Positions 63,228-64,000 of a DNA stretch of 64,000 nt are shown here, in pieces; the first letter of the stretch is position 1, and the number at the start of each line of letters is the position of its first letter. The position numbers and the translations under genes were made by a program. The DNA is taken from assembly GCF_021390535.1 (NCBI RefSeq), contig NZ_JAJUXG010000025.1:39486-103485 (forward strand), read 5' to 3'. This DNA is from Dyadobacter sp. CY312 (GTDB taxonomy: Bacteria; Bacteroidota; Bacteroidia; Cytophagales; Spirosomataceae). The notes under the pieces are model-generated. The model was not told the DNA's origin, did not search any database, and was given only the letters and a program-made list of their open reading frames with translations.

Positions 63228-63872
63228 TCAAACCAAATTGTTGTCATAGCCGTATTTCAGCAGCTCCGTAGTGGAGTGAAGGTTTAGCTTGCGCAAGATG
63301 TTTCGTTTATGGGTCATCACCGTAATAGGGCTTATGAACAATATCTCTGCGATCACTTTGGTGCCTTTCCCGGCGGCTATCAGTCTGAGAATTTCCATTT
63401 CCTTTGCGGTTAATGCGGTATTTTCTGCTGATAAAATACTATCTGCCAATTTTCCGCTCAGATCGTTGCTGATAAACTTTTTACCAAGATAGGTGTACTC
63501 AAGAGCAAGTTTCATGTCACGGGGTTCAATTGCCTTACTCAGGTAACCATCGGCTCCGGCAGCAAGACAGGTTCTGATACTATTCGCATCGACCACACCT
63601 GTTATTACTATAATAATAATATTCTTAAAGGTTTTTCGGCAATAGGTAATGAACTCCAGCACATCCTGGCCCGGTATGATCAGATCGGTGATTACAAACC
63701 TGTAACTACCGCCCTGTAAATGCTTTTTCGCCTTGTCGACAGAAAAGCAAATATCAACTTTGGAACCGGGTGGTAAAATCTTTAATAATAGCTCTTTAAA
63801 GCCTTCTGCTACCAGAATATGGTCATCAATCAATAATATATCCGATGCGGCGATCTCGGCTGTGTTGTGCAT
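63228..63872 (-). CDS. NarL/FixJ-family response regulator
   Basis: Starting at ATG 63872 (MHNTAEIAASDILLIDDH; the frame is open to 63896) the protein has 214 residues: a receiver domain with the acidic pair in LLIDDH and phosphoacceptor Asp63 in RFVITDLIIPG, and a LuxR-type helix-turn-helix (LTAKEMEILRLIAAGKGTKV, then LFISPITVMTHKRNILRKLN). Its partner is the histidine kinase gene that follows. The regulator-first order is the same as for the pair at 17834-20275. The region upstream to 64000 is AT-rich and should contain the promoter; no copy of the TTAGGG palindrome was seen there. Confidence 0.92.
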   Translation of the reverse strand: MHNTAEIAASDILLIDDHILVAEGFKELLLKILPPGSKVDICFSVDKAKKHLQGGSYRFVITDLIIPGQDVLEFITYCRKTFKNIIIIVITGVVDANSIRTCLAAGADGYLSKAIEPRDMKLALEYTYLGKKFISNDLSGKLADSILSAENTALTAKEMEILRLIAAGKGTKVIAEILFISPITVMTHKRNILRKLNLHSTTELLKYGYDNNLV

Positions 63873-64000
63873 TTTACAAAGTGGTTTTTGATGCAAATAT
63901 ATCTGATAAAATGAAATTTTAAACTACTGTATATGAGGTATATTGAGATAGATAAAAGGTATAAAAATGATCAATTTGAGTGATTGTTTTGGGCTGAAAA

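Noticed and set aside
1..64000. tRNA, rRNA, riboswitch or CRISPR features.
   Set aside because: None was recognised by eye on either strand; a covariance-model scan would be needed to exclude small RNAs.

Overview
The window looks like a chromosomal or large-replicon segment of a Bacteroidota bacterium, most likely of the order Cytophagales (a Dyadobacter- or Spirosoma-like lineage). The evidence is three SusC/SusD pairs, a hybrid two-component system with a Reg_prop sensor, type IX secretion C-terminal domains, Bacteroidales-type TraM/TraN conjugation genes, and the lack of clear Shine-Dalgarno sites before most starts. The genus is an inference; no rRNA or tRNA gene was seen.

Layout. Bases 1-2265 are the 3' end of a conjugation gene cluster (traM end, traN, a DUF3945-like protein, a small helix-turn-helix protein and a possible 22-residue peptide). 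Bases 2459-5055 hold four minus-strand housekeeping or accessory genes: a lipoprotein, a membrane protein, a Crp/Fnr regulator and a VOC protein. Bases 5694-42127 form a carbohydrate island of about 36 kb, bounded on both sides by a 173-174 bp element in direct orientation. It contains a minus-strand susC-susD-GH5 operon with a divergent hybrid sensor; a NarL-type regulator, a TPR histidine kinase and a large modular GH26 mannanase that share a palindromic DNA motif; a second GH26; a second susC-susD with two TIG lipoproteins and a serine esterase; a sugar dehydrogenase-cytochrome c protein; a GH36 alpha-galactosidase broken by one in-frame stop; and two alpha/beta hydrolases. Together these fit extracellular attack on acetylated galacto(gluco)mannan: GH26 and GH5 cut the backbone, GH36 removes galactose, esterases remove acetyl groups, and SusCD imports oligomers. 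No GH130 phosphorylase, mannobiose epimerase or inner-membrane sugar transporter was found here.

Bases 42140-48500 are an SOS-type mutagenesis cassette: a self-cleaving S24 repressor divergent from imuA-imuB-dnaE2 with a perfect palindromic operator between them. Bases 48501-50186 are gene-poor and AT-rich. Next come a 1340-residue PKD-like type IX-secreted surface protein, a GNAT acetyltransferase, an IS3-family transposase remnant, a frameshifted susC with its susD, and, at the right edge, a second response regulator-histidine kinase pair on the minus strand.

The signals most worth following are the direct repeats that bracket the mannan island, the palindrome shared by the regulator and mannanase promoters, a 10-bp phased GTCA repeat between susD and the GH5 gene, a chimeric gene scar at 23890, and the single nonsense codon in the alpha-galactosidase.
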